This document shows, piece by piece, positions 32,893 through 42,035 of a stretch of DNA of 64,000 nucleotides (its first letter is position 1; each line of letters begins with the position of its first letter). The position numbers were made by a program, and so were the translations under genes. Source of the DNA: an uncultured archaeon (GTDB lineage: Archaea > Nanobdellota > Nanobdellia > Pacearchaeales > GW2011-AR1); NCBI GenBank assembly GCA_902385625.1, contig CABMGE010000027.1, positions 19,173 through 83,172 of the forward strand, given 5' to 3'. Below the pieces are notes generated by a model. The model was not told where the DNA came from. It was given only the letters and a program-made list of their open reading frames with translations, and ran no database searches.

Positions 32893-33726
32893 CTATTCAT
32901 TTTTTATATGAAGTCCTGAAACATAAATTAATGCTTCTTTACTCATATAATCAGTGAGTAGTCTCATTTGTATTAATTTCTCTGTATTTAACCATTCACT
33001 TGCTTTGCTAATATTCTGCTTGTTATACATATCAAAACCAAGTTCATCAAATCTCTTGAAAAGTTTAGAAAGTTTTTCAGTATTTTCATGAAAATTATTT
33101 GCATTTTCTTTTCTCTCATTCTCATAGAGTTTCATAAATAGTGAAGAATAACCGCCAATATTTAATCTATTTAAATCAAAACCAAGGGATTTTAGAGAAT
33201 TTAAATTATTTTCAGAATGTTGAAATAATCTTTGTGCAGAACTTATACTGTCATCTTTATTGTTGTCATAAATATTTGCTGCAAAATTAAGATAAGAATC
33301 ATTAGAAAATACATAAACCCTGTTATCAGGAGTATTATGATACTGATTTAAGGGTTTTCCAAAATTAGAATTAAGAGTCAAGCTATCTCTAACTAAACCT
33401 TTTTCTAAATTACCAACATTTGTTAAATGGCCAAGTAAATTTGAAAAAAGTTTAAGTTTATTATTGGAAATGGCATTTTTATAAAAAACAGAATAATAAA
33501 CAGGACTGTCCACAGGATAGTTGGGAAAAACAACTGCATCTAAAACATTTGCAATCGGAAGAAGATCTTCAATTTTTACTGCATGCATGTCTTTTTTAGA
33601 AAGTCCTTCAAGATACTCTAAAAAACCTGCATCTTCTTCAAATCTTCCAAGTCTTTCTCGAAGTTTTTCATTTTTGTCTTTAGATAAAAATAATTCAAGT
33701 CCCTGGCAAGTTTGTTCCAGATTCAT
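32893..33726 (-). CDS. hypothetical helical protein (277 aa) in the AAA+/TelA-like operon
   Basis: Soluble protein starting MNLEQTCQGLELFLSKDKNE and made mostly of amphipathic helices with many Asn, Leu and Lys (for example RLFQHSENNLNSLKSLGFDL). No cysteine cluster, membrane segment or known motif. Its ATG overlaps the 3' end of the 618-aa two-TM gene by 4 nt (ATGA type), so translation of the two is coupled. I do not recognise the family. Coupling to the membrane protein suggests it may be its soluble partner. Confidence 0.68.
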   Translation of the reverse strand: MNLEQTCQGLELFLSKDKNEKLRERLGRFEEDAGFLEYLEGLSKKDMHAVKIEDLLPIANVLDAVVFPNYPVDSPVYYSVFYKNAISNNKLKLFSNLLGHLTNVGNLEKGLVRDSLTLNSNFGKPLNQYHNTPDNRVYVFSNDSYLNFAANIYDNNKDDSISSAQRLFQHSENNLNSLKSLGFDLNRLNIGGYSSLFMKLYENERKENANNFHENTEKLSKLFKRFDELGFDMYNKQNISKASEWLNTEKLIQMRLLTDYMSKEALIYVSGLHIKNE

Positions 33727-35579
33727 TGTTCCTCCACCTCTCTAATTTCTTCAAGTCTTTCAGAAATAGACTTTTCATGTTTTCTATTTCTTAAATATCC
33801 AATTCCTTTTTTTCCTCCGTAATATATCCCAAATCCAGCTCCAGCATAAATCATAAGCCATGGAAGTAAACCAAGCTGTATTCTTTCTCGAAGTAATGGA
33901 GAAGACTTAAATTGATCTTTAAATTCATCAGAAATTCCATATTCTCTTGCCAAATCTTCCGCATAAGGTCTTCCTGTTGTTGTAAGTATTCTTATAATAT
34001 CATGTTTTGCAGCAAGAGTTGATTCCTGGGTTAGTGCTCTGCTTAAATTCTGGATATTTAAATCTTCAAATAACATAATATCACTTCTCTGATCATTAAT
34101 AAGCCCTAAAAGTGAATGCTTTCCATTTCCGCGATGAACCTGGTCAGGAATCATATTTTCTATTGCAGCACAAAGCCTGAATAATTTTTTCCCCTGGTTA
34201 GTATCTTTTGAAGGAGACATAAATGAATAATTTATAGTAAATGTAGTATCTTGATCAAGCCTTGAGTCTCCAGATAACTGCTCGATTTCCATTCTTTCAT
34301 CATGAGTTGTTCTGCAAACAACACTCCCGATTAGTTCTTTATTTTTATCTATTTTCCCATCTCCATTTAAATCAAGATAATAAGAATATAAAATATCTTG
34401 GCCATATCTTAAAACAAAGTCACCAATTGTAATTTTTGCTATATCTCCAAATTTATCTCTGAGTGTATATCCGCCGTTGTTGTATTTATCAAAAGGATAA
34501 AGAGTATCGTCTCCACTTCCAAAACTAAATTCACTAAGACCAGGATATCTTCCAGGCCATAAATCCCACTGATTATCTATTCTAAGCCTTTTTTCGTCTC
34601 TTGATCCTATCCAATAATGAAGTGCTCTTTTAAAAAAACCAGGATTCTCTCCAAGATAAACAGTGCCACCCTGAGGCAATATTTTCAAATATCCATCTTC
34701 AAAAGTAGAATAAATTGTTTTCTTACTCATTTTCTCTTCAATAGCACGAATCTCATTAACAAGATCTTCTCTTTCTTTTCCACCAGTTGCTTCAGAACTG
34801 TCTATTTTCCTTATTTTATCTAAAAGTTCTTTTGCAAGTTGATTATTATTCGGATCTTTTCCATAATCTTCAAGTGAGGTTCCAGATCTAAAAGTTTCTT
34901 TTCCAAAAAACCAGCCTAAAGGAATAGTTCTTCTTTCAACAAGTCTGTTTATAACTTCCCGAGTTTTATCAGGATGATCAATTACATCAATGTCTATTTC
35001 AGTAAGTCCCCTTTCAGGAGCAGTTTTATAAACAACATAATTTTGCGGAGATTTTGAATTAGAACCTAAAACAACCTCTGCAAACTGTTCTCGAAAATTC
35101 AAGCTTCCACCAATTCTAAGTCCAGCCTGAAATTTCTCAGGTTTTTGAGTTGATGATGCAATTCTTATTTTTTGGGAATTATCAAGATTATAGTAATCGA
35201 TATCTCCTCTTCTCTCTCTTGTTGCTTCAAATAAATAAGTTCCAACTTTACTTTCAACTCCTCCACCAGCATAAAATTTTGTAACAGACTCTCTGTCTGC
35301 CCTTGTACCAGTACTTTTATCTTTATTTCCTGCAACATAAGTAACATTAGAAGATCTGTATAAAACATTTCTTTCAGGATAATTTTGTCTTTTTGTAAGA
35401 AAATCTTTTGTTAAATAAAGACTAGCTGCTCCACCAATTAAAGCAACAGCTGCTCCTGCATAAGCTGCCCTTTTCAAATATTTTTTTGCATTGCTCCATC
35501 TACCTTCAGGTCTTTCCTCAAGAGGTTTTTCTCTGTTTGCTTTTATTTTTGCGAGTCTATCGCTAATGCTTTCTTCCAT
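33723..35579 (-). CDS. two-TM protein with large central domain and EF-hand-like loop
   Basis: N-terminal cytoplasmic helix (EESISDRLAKIKANREK), a TM at about residues 36-55, a ~510-residue central region, a TM near 572-592 and a C-terminal helix (KSISERLEEIREVEEQ). The two ends resemble each other, so both probably lie on the same, cytoplasmic side with the centre outside. The centre is beta-rich and contains YLDLNGDGKIDKNKELIG, a calcium-binding EF-hand/dockerin-type loop (D-x-N-x-D-G). Another region (GRYPGLSEFSFGSGDDTLYP) is Gly/Ser-rich. No enzyme motif was recognised. It is sixth in the eight-gene unit and overlaps the next gene. It is likely the membrane component of this system. Confidence 0.75.
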   Translation of the reverse strand: MEESISDRLAKIKANREKPLEERPEGRWSNAKKYLKRAAYAGAAVALIGGAASLYLTKDFLTKRQNYPERNVLYRSSNVTYVAGNKDKSTGTRADRESVTKFYAGGGVESKVGTYLFEATRERRGDIDYYNLDNSQKIRIASSTQKPEKFQAGLRIGGSLNFREQFAEVVLGSNSKSPQNYVVYKTAPERGLTEIDIDVIDHPDKTREVINRLVERRTIPLGWFFGKETFRSGTSLEDYGKDPNNNQLAKELLDKIRKIDSSEATGGKEREDLVNEIRAIEEKMSKKTIYSTFEDGYLKILPQGGTVYLGENPGFFKRALHYWIGSRDEKRLRIDNQWDLWPGRYPGLSEFSFGSGDDTLYPFDKYNNGGYTLRDKFGDIAKITIGDFVLRYGQDILYSYYLDLNGDGKIDKNKELIGSVVCRTTHDERMEIEQLSGDSRLDQDTTFTINYSFMSPSKDTNQGKKLFRLCAAIENMIPDQVHRGNGKHSLLGLINDQRSDIMLFEDLNIQNLSRALTQESTLAAKHDIIRILTTTGRPYAEDLAREYGISDEFKDQFKSSPLLRERIQLGLLPWLMIYAGAGFGIYYGGKKGIGYLRNRKHEKSISERLEEIREVEEQ

Positions 35580-35599
35580 TTTGTATTTTAAGCTCCTTG

Positions 35600-36463
35600 T
35601 TAATATTTGTCGTATTTACTTCTAAGATCTGCTCTTTCTTTATCTCGTGCATCTTTCTCAGCTTGTATTCTTGATTGTCTTCTTTTTCTTAATGCATCAA
35701 CAGCAGAACTAAAAGTATTTCCAACACTTTCAACAGCATCAGCTATTTTCTCTCCATAGTTATTCACAGGTTTAGCTTCAGAATCAGATTTAATATCTGT
35801 ACCATCAGCGCAAACATTTGCTTCTATAACTTCAGGAGTTATTTCTATTTTAGCAGTAGGGGAATAATTTCTTATGATCTCAAGCAACTTTCCATCAGCA
35901 GTTAACTCTTTTGCCATTTTATCAAGATCTTTTTCATCTCTTGATCTTGTAATAACATCTTTTGCATAAACTAGTCCTCGTCCAACCTGAAATCCAGCCC
36001 ATAAAGATGGTGCCTGATAAAATGTTTCTCCAAATGCAACAACTCCGTCTCCCTTTCCAGTTAAAAGACTTGATGCAACTACACCAATATCTCCTAAAAA
36101 TTCAAGGCCAAACGCAGCAGTTAATTTTCCTCTCCATGAAAGATTGTTTATTCTTTCATCTTCTTTATATGATTCAACAGTATCTTTAACTCTTGCATAA
36201 AAAGACTGAGTTTTTGGTTCAGAAGATATTCCGTTTCTTGTAAAATAATCTCTTGCTTTCATAACTGAATCACAGAATCTTTCTTCAGATGAATTAGATT
36301 CAACTGAATTATTTGCAATATATTCAAGTGCTTCAACTTCTGCAAGTTTATCTTTTACTCTCTGTTCAGTATATCTTGCTGCATTTCTAGAGAACAATCT
36401 ATCTCCAATTGTAATAGAAACTCCTGCAAGAAAATGTGCAGACGCTTCATTATACCATGTCAT
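35600..36463 (-). CDS. hypothetical protein (287 aa) with coiled-coil C-terminus
   Basis: Begins MTWYNEASAHFLAGVSITIG and has an amphipathic or weakly hydrophobic middle (GLEFLGDIGVVASSLLTGKG), which might associate with membrane but is not a clear TM. The last ~70 residues (from VNNYGEKIADAVESVG) are a charged helix ending in Arg/Lys/Asp/Glu-rich sequence (RIQAEKDARDKERADLRSK), probably a coiled coil. Its start codon is one base from the stop of the 434-aa gene, so the two are translationally linked. No family recognised. It sits between the AAA+ gene pair and the two-TM protein. Confidence 0.68.
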   Translation of the reverse strand: MTWYNEASAHFLAGVSITIGDRLFSRNAARYTEQRVKDKLAEVEALEYIANNSVESNSSEERFCDSVMKARDYFTRNGISSEPKTQSFYARVKDTVESYKEDERINNLSWRGKLTAAFGLEFLGDIGVVASSLLTGKGDGVVAFGETFYQAPSLWAGFQVGRGLVYAKDVITRSRDEKDLDKMAKELTADGKLLEIIRNYSPTAKIEITPEVIEANVCADGTDIKSDSEAKPVNNYGEKIADAVESVGNTFSSAVDALRKRRQSRIQAEKDARDKERADLRSKYDKY

Positions 36464-36464
36464 T

Positions 36465-37769
36465 TTACTTAATACCTCCTTTCAAGGAACTTAAAACTTG
36501 AGAGCAAACATATCTTTGTCTGTTAAGTGGAAACCCTGGAAAATCAACTCTGAATTTTCTTGGATTTGATTCATAAACTCTTGTTACATCACTGGAATCA
36601 AGTTCCGCAAGCATATGATTAACTATTTCAGGCTTTCCAAAAGGCTTTTTTGTGGCAACAGAAAGTTTTAATTTTGTTTCAGGAGTTGTATGTTTTACTG
36701 CATCTTCAATTTCAGTGCTGGTATTATCCATAAGGCCTGCAATGTTTCTAAGTTCTCTCCAGCATTCAGGAAGTTTTCCAGAGTGTTCAATTACTTTCCT
36801 TTTCTTTTCATAAGGAGGAAGACTAACAACATCAATACCTTCTTCTAGTAAAACTTCATTTTCAATTTCAGAAATTCTCTGTTCAATTAATCCAGAGTCA
36901 TATTTCAAAAATTTATATCTATGTAATGTTTTAAGCAAATCTTTATCATGAAGGTCAAGGCCAATTACTTCTTCTCCAAGATCCCTGACTTCTCCCTGAT
37001 GGTGAAAAACATAAATAGCATTTAAGTCATCATCATTTTTGAAATTTCTAAGGCTATGGATTCCTCTAAAAAATTCAACATAAAAACAATGAACTTCTCT
37101 TTTGATTGGAAAAATATCTGAAATATTTCTAAGATCTACATTTCCAACTTTTCCAACAAGACCCCTCATTTGGGAAATATATTCCTCATTTAATGCATTA
37201 TCAGTTCCAAAACTGTTTTTTTCTCCAAGTCTATCAGACATTTCCTTAAGTTGCCCCATTAATTGTCCTGCTCCATCAAGACTATCAAGGCTTATTTTAA
37301 CTGTTCGAAGTTGCATTAAATCATAAGGTGATTGAAAAACAGTTATTCCATTATCAAGTTCTCCAAATAAAGCATCTGACTGGGTTAAATCTTCAATAGT
37401 ATGTCTTGCCTGACGATAAACCTCATCATATAATCCCTCTTCATAAGAAGTTTGAGGTGCAATTAATGGAGCATCTTTTTGATCAGGAGACAAAACAATC
37501 ATATATCTATTTGCAGATTTTATATTAAGATAATTTTCTCCAAATTCAAGCCTGTCTTGATATTTTCTTTTTAAATGATCACATACTTCAGGAGAAAGTC
37601 CTCTTTTATCAACTCTAAATGAATCAAGTTCACTTTCAAAACCAAAAACTTTTGAAAGAACTGCATTATATCTTTGAGCAAGTTCTCCATCTACATGAAA
37701 AAGTCCTTGATTAATAAGTCCAAGCTTTTCAAGATCAATATCCCTTTCAGGAATAATTATGTCAGTCAT
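36465..37769 (-). CDS. hypothetical protein (434 aa), coupled to the AAA+ gene
   Basis: Soluble protein, mixed alpha/beta, starting MTDIIIPERDIDLEKLGLIN. Recurrent features are acidic helices and a central beta part (REVHCFYVEFFRGIHSL, LNAIYVFHHQGEVRDLGEEV). The C-terminus ends with FRVDFPGFPLNRQRYVCSQV. No Walker, kinase or nuclease motif found. Its ATG overlaps the stop of the AAA+ gene by 4 nt (ATGA), which usually means the proteins are made in fixed ratio and interact. It may be an adaptor for the ATPase; this is inference. Confidence 0.7.
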   Translation of the reverse strand: MTDIIIPERDIDLEKLGLINQGLFHVDGELAQRYNAVLSKVFGFESELDSFRVDKRGLSPEVCDHLKRKYQDRLEFGENYLNIKSANRYMIVLSPDQKDAPLIAPQTSYEEGLYDEVYRQARHTIEDLTQSDALFGELDNGITVFQSPYDLMQLRTVKISLDSLDGAGQLMGQLKEMSDRLGEKNSFGTDNALNEEYISQMRGLVGKVGNVDLRNISDIFPIKREVHCFYVEFFRGIHSLRNFKNDDDLNAIYVFHHQGEVRDLGEEVIGLDLHDKDLLKTLHRYKFLKYDSGLIEQRISEIENEVLLEEGIDVVSLPPYEKKRKVIEHSGKLPECWRELRNIAGLMDNTSTEIEDAVKHTTPETKLKLSVATKKPFGKPEIVNHMLAELDSSDVTRVYESNPRKFRVDFPGFPLNRQRYVCSQVLSSLKGGIK

Positions 37770-39616
37770 TGTGAAGTTCCTCCATTAGTGGATCCAAATC
37801 TTTTTACTACCTCTTGTCTGACTTTCAAACTATGCAATTCTTTTGCAACATCACTTTCAAATTTATCAGAAGCATATTTTTGTTGTGTTTCATATGCTCT
37901 TTCAAGTTCTTCTGCAATAATTTCTCCAGTTATTTTTACGCAGAGTCCCTCAAGCATTTTTACTCTGTCAGAATATTCTTTATTAAAGAAAACATCTGGA
38001 TTTGTATACCAATCTTCTGGAATTTCATAATCATTAATTCTTTTTTTAACAGCATCTGAAACAGCATCAATGGGCCTTCCTGTAAATCTTGGATTTTTTT
38101 GCTTGAATTCATGACAAAGTTGTCCTAAATCCTGGAGTGTCATTCCACCCTTGAATTTATTCTTTAGCCCTTCAAAAAATCCTGTTTCTTTTACAACAGT
38201 TCCTGTTTCTCCCTTTCTCATCTCATAAGGCTTATAATCTTTTCCAGGACCAACTTGAATTATTCCTTTTTTTATCCAAGATCCAAGTTTGTCTGAAATT
38301 ATATCTGAATAATCATACCATTCTTGAGGTCCATCCACTTCATATTGTGCAGTATATCTTTGAAGAAGTGCAGGATCAATAGAAGTTGGTGCATTTGTAG
38401 CAGACCACCATTGTATGCTTCCTTGTTTTCTAAGTGTTACATCAGTTCCAGCAAGTGCCTGCATAAGTACATTTAAAATATCTTTATCAGCACCACCGCT
38501 ATTTGAATCTCTGTCTCCTGAAAACATAAGGTCTATATCATCGATTAGTACAATATTAAGTCTATCTGCTCTTCTTGTTTGTTCGACAATTGCATTAACT
38601 CTTTCTGCAGTTTCTCCATAATACTTGCTTTTAACCTTAGGATCAATTGCTAAAAATTCATAAGTTAAATTTCCTTGATTTTTCTTTTTCCAAAATTCAC
38701 TTAACTGTTCACATCTTTGTGCAAGTCTGGTTCTTCCCATTGAAAATAAAGTTGACTTTCCAGTTCCAGGAAGTCCATAATAAAGAACACTCCAAGATAA
38801 CCCTCCAACTTCTATAATTGGATTTTTCTTGGCAATTAAATCATAAAGAGCAATCCTATCCATATCTCGAAGCATTTCTTTTTTAGCGAGTACATTTCCT
38901 GCAATTTGATGTGGAAGAACAGGAATAAAATCAGGTCCTTTTGATTTTGCTTTTTCTTCATGGCTTGCTTCAAACCCACTTATTGTGTATTTATCTGCAA
39001 TAACAAAATTAGTGTCTTTAACAAGATCAACTAACCTTGAATTAAATATTGGTTTTTTTGAGAGTGCATTGTCCCCAAGTTTTTTAAAAAAATCATAAGA
39101 TGCTTTTGGGAAATCAATTCCTTTTTCAAATACTTCTTTTCTTTTTCCCATATTTACAAGTCCATGATACCAGGATAAAACTGAATTCAAAACTTCGTCT
39201 TTTCTCAAATCAAATTTAAAATCCATAGGAGTTGTAAATGGAATTGGCTCTTGTCCTTCAAGCATTAAGCCAAGCCTATTAGTTGTAAGTGAACTTGCAG
39301 CAAACATTGAGTATGCTCCAAGAAATGATCTTTTTTCAGCATCAGTAACTCCGGAATTTATTTCCTTTGCTCGATCTTCAAGAATTGCATACATTTCATA
39401 ATAAAGTGAAAGACCTTCGCGAACAGCTTCCATAGTGTCTACTACTTCTTTTGCCATTAATTTTTCATTACTAGTCCCAATTCCCTTTAAAAGTTCAGTC
39501 AAATCAAGAATATCAGTTCCACCTTTATCGATCATAGACATTTTCTGATCTACTTTTGCTAAGTGTTGTTCAAGACTTTTCTTTGTTATTTTAATGGCTG
39601 CACCAACTTCTGGCAT
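37766..39616 (-). CDS. AAA+ ATPase, central gene of an eight-gene operon
   Basis: From the ATG at 39616 (MPEVGAAIKITKKSLEQ) the protein has ~265 residues of helical N-terminal domain, then an AAA+ module: Walker A YYGLPGTGKSTLF (about 281-288), AIDPKVKSKYYGE (pore-loop-like region), Walker B IVLIDDIDLMF (355-362), sensor 1 WWSATNAP (405-408) and the arginine region LLQRYTAQYEV. This looks like a classical remodelling ATPase, with a C-terminal extension (FTGRPIDAVSDAVKKRI). A longer frame starts at 39664 but overlaps the upstream gene by 43 nt and adds only a basic, Trp-containing peptide; I prefer the inner ATG. Its partners are probably the flanking operon products. Confidence 0.85.
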   Translation of the reverse strand: MPEVGAAIKITKKSLEQHLAKVDQKMSMIDKGGTDILDLTELLKGIGTSNEKLMAKEVVDTMEAVREGLSLYYEMYAILEDRAKEINSGVTDAEKRSFLGAYSMFAASSLTTNRLGLMLEGQEPIPFTTPMDFKFDLRKDEVLNSVLSWYHGLVNMGKRKEVFEKGIDFPKASYDFFKKLGDNALSKKPIFNSRLVDLVKDTNFVIADKYTISGFEASHEEKAKSKGPDFIPVLPHQIAGNVLAKKEMLRDMDRIALYDLIAKKNPIIEVGGLSWSVLYYGLPGTGKSTLFSMGRTRLAQRCEQLSEFWKKKNQGNLTYEFLAIDPKVKSKYYGETAERVNAIVEQTRRADRLNIVLIDDIDLMFSGDRDSNSGGADKDILNVLMQALAGTDVTLRKQGSIQWWSATNAPTSIDPALLQRYTAQYEVDGPQEWYDYSDIISDKLGSWIKKGIIQVGPGKDYKPYEMRKGETGTVVKETGFFEGLKNKFKGGMTLQDLGQLCHEFKQKNPRFTGRPIDAVSDAVKKRINDYEIPEDWYTNPDVFFNKEYSDRVKMLEGLCVKITGEIIAEELERAYETQQKYASDKFESDVAKELHSLKVRQEVVKRFGSTNGGTSQ

Positions 39617-39621
39617 TTTAT

Positions 39622-40710
39622 TTAGACAATGTCTCCTCCTTTTGTAATTCCATAAACTCTGCAAGAATTTCCATATTCATCATTATTTCCAAGTTCTTGC
39701 TTTAGTCTAAACGGAACAATCATTTTTGTTTCAGAGTCTACTGGCCCAAAAACTTCTCTTTCAGTTTTTTTCTTTGAAATTATATTGATTAGCCTGTCAA
39801 AAAGAGTGTTTCCACCATATTGCCTTACTCTTTCGCTCATAACTCTTTCAATTGTAAATTTTAAAACAGATGGCTCTTCAACTCCGTAGAGTAATTGATT
39901 CATCTCAGGACTATTTTCAGTTAGAGAATTATAAAATGGCCCAATAGTATATTTTTCTAGAAGTTTTGGATGAACTTCCTCTATTTCATTGTCGATATGT
40001 CTTGCAAATGCACCTATATCAAAAAATCCAAAATGAGTCTGGTAAATTATTGTTTCCAGTTGTTTATTGGATTTTTCTTCAAGAGGCTCGAATCTTTTGT
40101 TTTGAGTTAGATACATTCTGTATAAAACAGGAACTTTTGAAGTCCTTTCAATACAACTCCATTCAAGAGTATACATTCTTCTTCCATTCTGTTCTTTTGC
40201 AAGTTTCGGTTCATTTAAATGAAATTCATTAAGTAAGTTTGTTTTGTCAATCATCGAATAAAAATTAAATCTCTTAAGCAGAGTTTGGGAATTTACTACA
40301 GAATCATTTCTAAGTATTGCATTTCTTATGCTGTTTACTATTCCATCTCTTGAAGGAAGGCAATTTAAAACTTCTCCAGATTCAGATTTATTTCTCTCAA
40401 GCATATATAAGTCTTTTTCAGTGGGAAATCCAGAGTTCCTGCATGCAATTGTAAGTGCAAAGTCAACTCTATCCTGACCCTGTAACTGATATTTGAGTTT
40501 CAAAGCCTCAATACTATTTTTAACAACTTCAATATAAGGGATAACAAATTCTCCTCCTTCATTTCCCTCAAGAGTAAGAATCTGGGATAAATGTCCAAGC
40601 CGGGTATTAAGTCTATCAAGATAAAGCGCAGCATCAGAATCATCTATAACTTTTAATTCAGGTTCAGAGGATAACCTGTTCACTAGCTCAGGAGTTTTTG
40701 TTATTTCCAT
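39622..40710 (-). CDS. hypothetical protein (362 aa) in the AAA+/TelA-like operon
   Basis: Soluble protein starting MEITKTPELVNRLSSEPELK, with helical first and last thirds and a strand-rich middle (GRRMYTLEWSCIERTSKVPV, VLYRMYLTQNKRFEPL). No recognised motif; cysteines are few and scattered. It ends 5 nt before the preferred AAA+ start and begins 18 nt after the coiled-coil gene, so it belongs to the same transcript. An AGGAGGAG sequence near its 3' end (about 39632-39640) may serve as a ribosome binding site for the AAA+ gene, though spacing to the ATG is long. Confidence 0.7.
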   Translation of the reverse strand: MEITKTPELVNRLSSEPELKVIDDSDAALYLDRLNTRLGHLSQILTLEGNEGGEFVIPYIEVVKNSIEALKLKYQLQGQDRVDFALTIACRNSGFPTEKDLYMLERNKSESGEVLNCLPSRDGIVNSIRNAILRNDSVVNSQTLLKRFNFYSMIDKTNLLNEFHLNEPKLAKEQNGRRMYTLEWSCIERTSKVPVLYRMYLTQNKRFEPLEEKSNKQLETIIYQTHFGFFDIGAFARHIDNEIEEVHPKLLEKYTIGPFYNSLTENSPEMNQLLYGVEEPSVLKFTIERVMSERVRQYGGNTLFDRLINIISKKKTEREVFGPVDSETKMIVPFRLKQELGNNDEYGNSCRVYGITKGGDIV

Positions 40711-40728
40711 CTTAGAATAAGATAATAT

Positions 40729-41862
40729 TTAATTTGCTGAAGGAACTGGCGCAGCAGCTTCAGGCGAATCGTATTTCTTTTCAAGGGCTGCAATTCTTGT
40801 ATCATAATCAGCTCTCATTCTTTTCTGAGCTTCTCTATATGCAGCTAGTTTATCGGCTTCAATTAGAGGTCTTTCAGCTCTCTGTGCAGTTTCATCGAGG
40901 ATTCCAGCAGCAGAAGCAAGAACAGCCTGAGTTGATTTATCTGTAGCGAATTTCATTCCCTTATCATATTGTGAAGCAGCTTTCATGCTAAGTGCAGTTT
41001 TAATTGCAGTAGGTGTTGCAAGATAAAGTTCAGTAACATGATTTATATTTTCTTCAAGTCTTGTCTTGAATTGTATAAGTGAGTCAACTATGTCCTGGTA
41101 AGCCTTAAGATGAGTTTTTTGTATTGGTAAAGCTTGCTTTGCAGTGTCAACAATAGCAAAATAATAATTTGTTTTCTTTTGAGCTTCTGCAAACTGTGAA
41201 TCAAGTGCAGCTTTCTTTTCAGCAAGTTGAGCATATTCAGTTCCAGTCGCAGCATCCATTTTATCCTGAAGATCTTTAACTTGTCTTTCAAGTCCTTCTT
41301 TTTCAGCAAGTCTTTGTTCATACAAAGGTTGATTTTCTTTAAGCTTTGTAGTTGTAATCTTTACAGTTGCATCTATTCTCTTTGTTTTTTCTAAATTTTC
41401 AACAGTAGCTCCATATAATTTTTGAACCATGAAATTACCATAGTCAAGTATAGTTTGTAATTGAAGGTTTACATCAGCATTATCAATTCTTTTTCTTACC
41501 ATTTTATCAGCACTTCTTGTACTGATTTTTGAAACCCATTTTTCAAGTCCTTGATACTGACAAGTACTTCCGAAGAATTGTCCTAAATCATTTAATTCTA
41601 AGTATAAGCTTTGAGCAAGATCAGTTATCTCGCCCTTGAATTTTTTTCCTCTTTCAATTCCTTGATCTAGTTTTGAGAGTTCCTTAACATCCACAGCTTT
41701 GTTTCCTGAAAGCATGTCTTGTAGTGTAGATTCATATTGAGAAAGAGCTTGTCTGTCAGATTCTTCTATTTCAATTTGTTTTTTGTCTAGTTCTCGGAGC
41801 TTCTGTTTTTGTCCAGAGTCAATTTCTAGTTGCTCAAAAATGTCGATTGATTTTTGTGCCAT
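40729..41862 (-). CDS. coiled-coil protein with possible TelA-like C-terminal region
   Basis: First gene of the eight-gene unit. The 377-residue product is almost entirely helical. Long heptad-like stretches (KEGLERQVKDLQDKMDAA, LAEKKAALDSQFAEAQKK) predict an extended coiled coil. The C-terminal third (LYLATPTAIKTALSMKAASQ, then DKSTQAVLASAAGIL and PLIEADKLAAYREAQ) recalls the end of the toxic-anion-resistance TelA family (a threonine/proline start, a helix and K.T....L..A), but the match is by eye and weak. The tail is Ala/Pro-rich. An ATATAAAA box (41880-41887) is ~25 nt upstream. It may be a scaffold or membrane-curvature partner for the AAA+ ATPase. Confidence 0.68.
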   Translation of the reverse strand: MAQKSIDIFEQLEIDSGQKQKLRELDKKQIEIEESDRQALSQYESTLQDMLSGNKAVDVKELSKLDQGIERGKKFKGEITDLAQSLYLELNDLGQFFGSTCQYQGLEKWVSKISTRSADKMVRKRIDNADVNLQLQTILDYGNFMVQKLYGATVENLEKTKRIDATVKITTTKLKENQPLYEQRLAEKEGLERQVKDLQDKMDAATGTEYAQLAEKKAALDSQFAEAQKKTNYYFAIVDTAKQALPIQKTHLKAYQDIVDSLIQFKTRLEENINHVTELYLATPTAIKTALSMKAASQYDKGMKFATDKSTQAVLASAAGILDETAQRAERPLIEADKLAAYREAQKRMRADYDTRIAALEKKYDSPEAAAPVPSAN

Positions 41863-41879
41863 TGTATTATGTTGTTATG

Positions 41880-41887
41880 TTTTATAT
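41880..41887 (-). promoter_or_regulatory. TATA-like box for the AAA+/TelA-like operon
   Basis: ATATAAAA on the minus strand, ~25 nt upstream of the first start codon (41862). The following ~150 bp to the next gene are A+T-rich and contain nothing else recognisable. Confidence 0.5.
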
Positions 41888-42035
41888 CCTTTCTATTATA
41901 TTTATTGAGAATAACTAAAAAAAATCACTTTTTAAAACTTGTGTATAAAATATTACTATCAATCAATAACAAAATAACCTATATTCTAAATTATATATTT
42001 TTAATAATACATATAAAATTATCAAATATTTTAAA

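Noticed and set aside
39617-39664. Upstream start for the AAA+ ATPase
   Set aside because: It would overlap the previous gene by 43 nt and add a basic peptide (MQSLWNYKRRRHCLNK) unlike the rest; the ATG at 39616 avoids the overlap.
40729-41862. Naming the 32-42 kb operon a tellurite/phage resistance (Ter) system
   Set aside because: Only one protein has a weak TelA-like ending; no TerD, TerC, TerB or vWA proteins are present, so the name would overstate the evidence.
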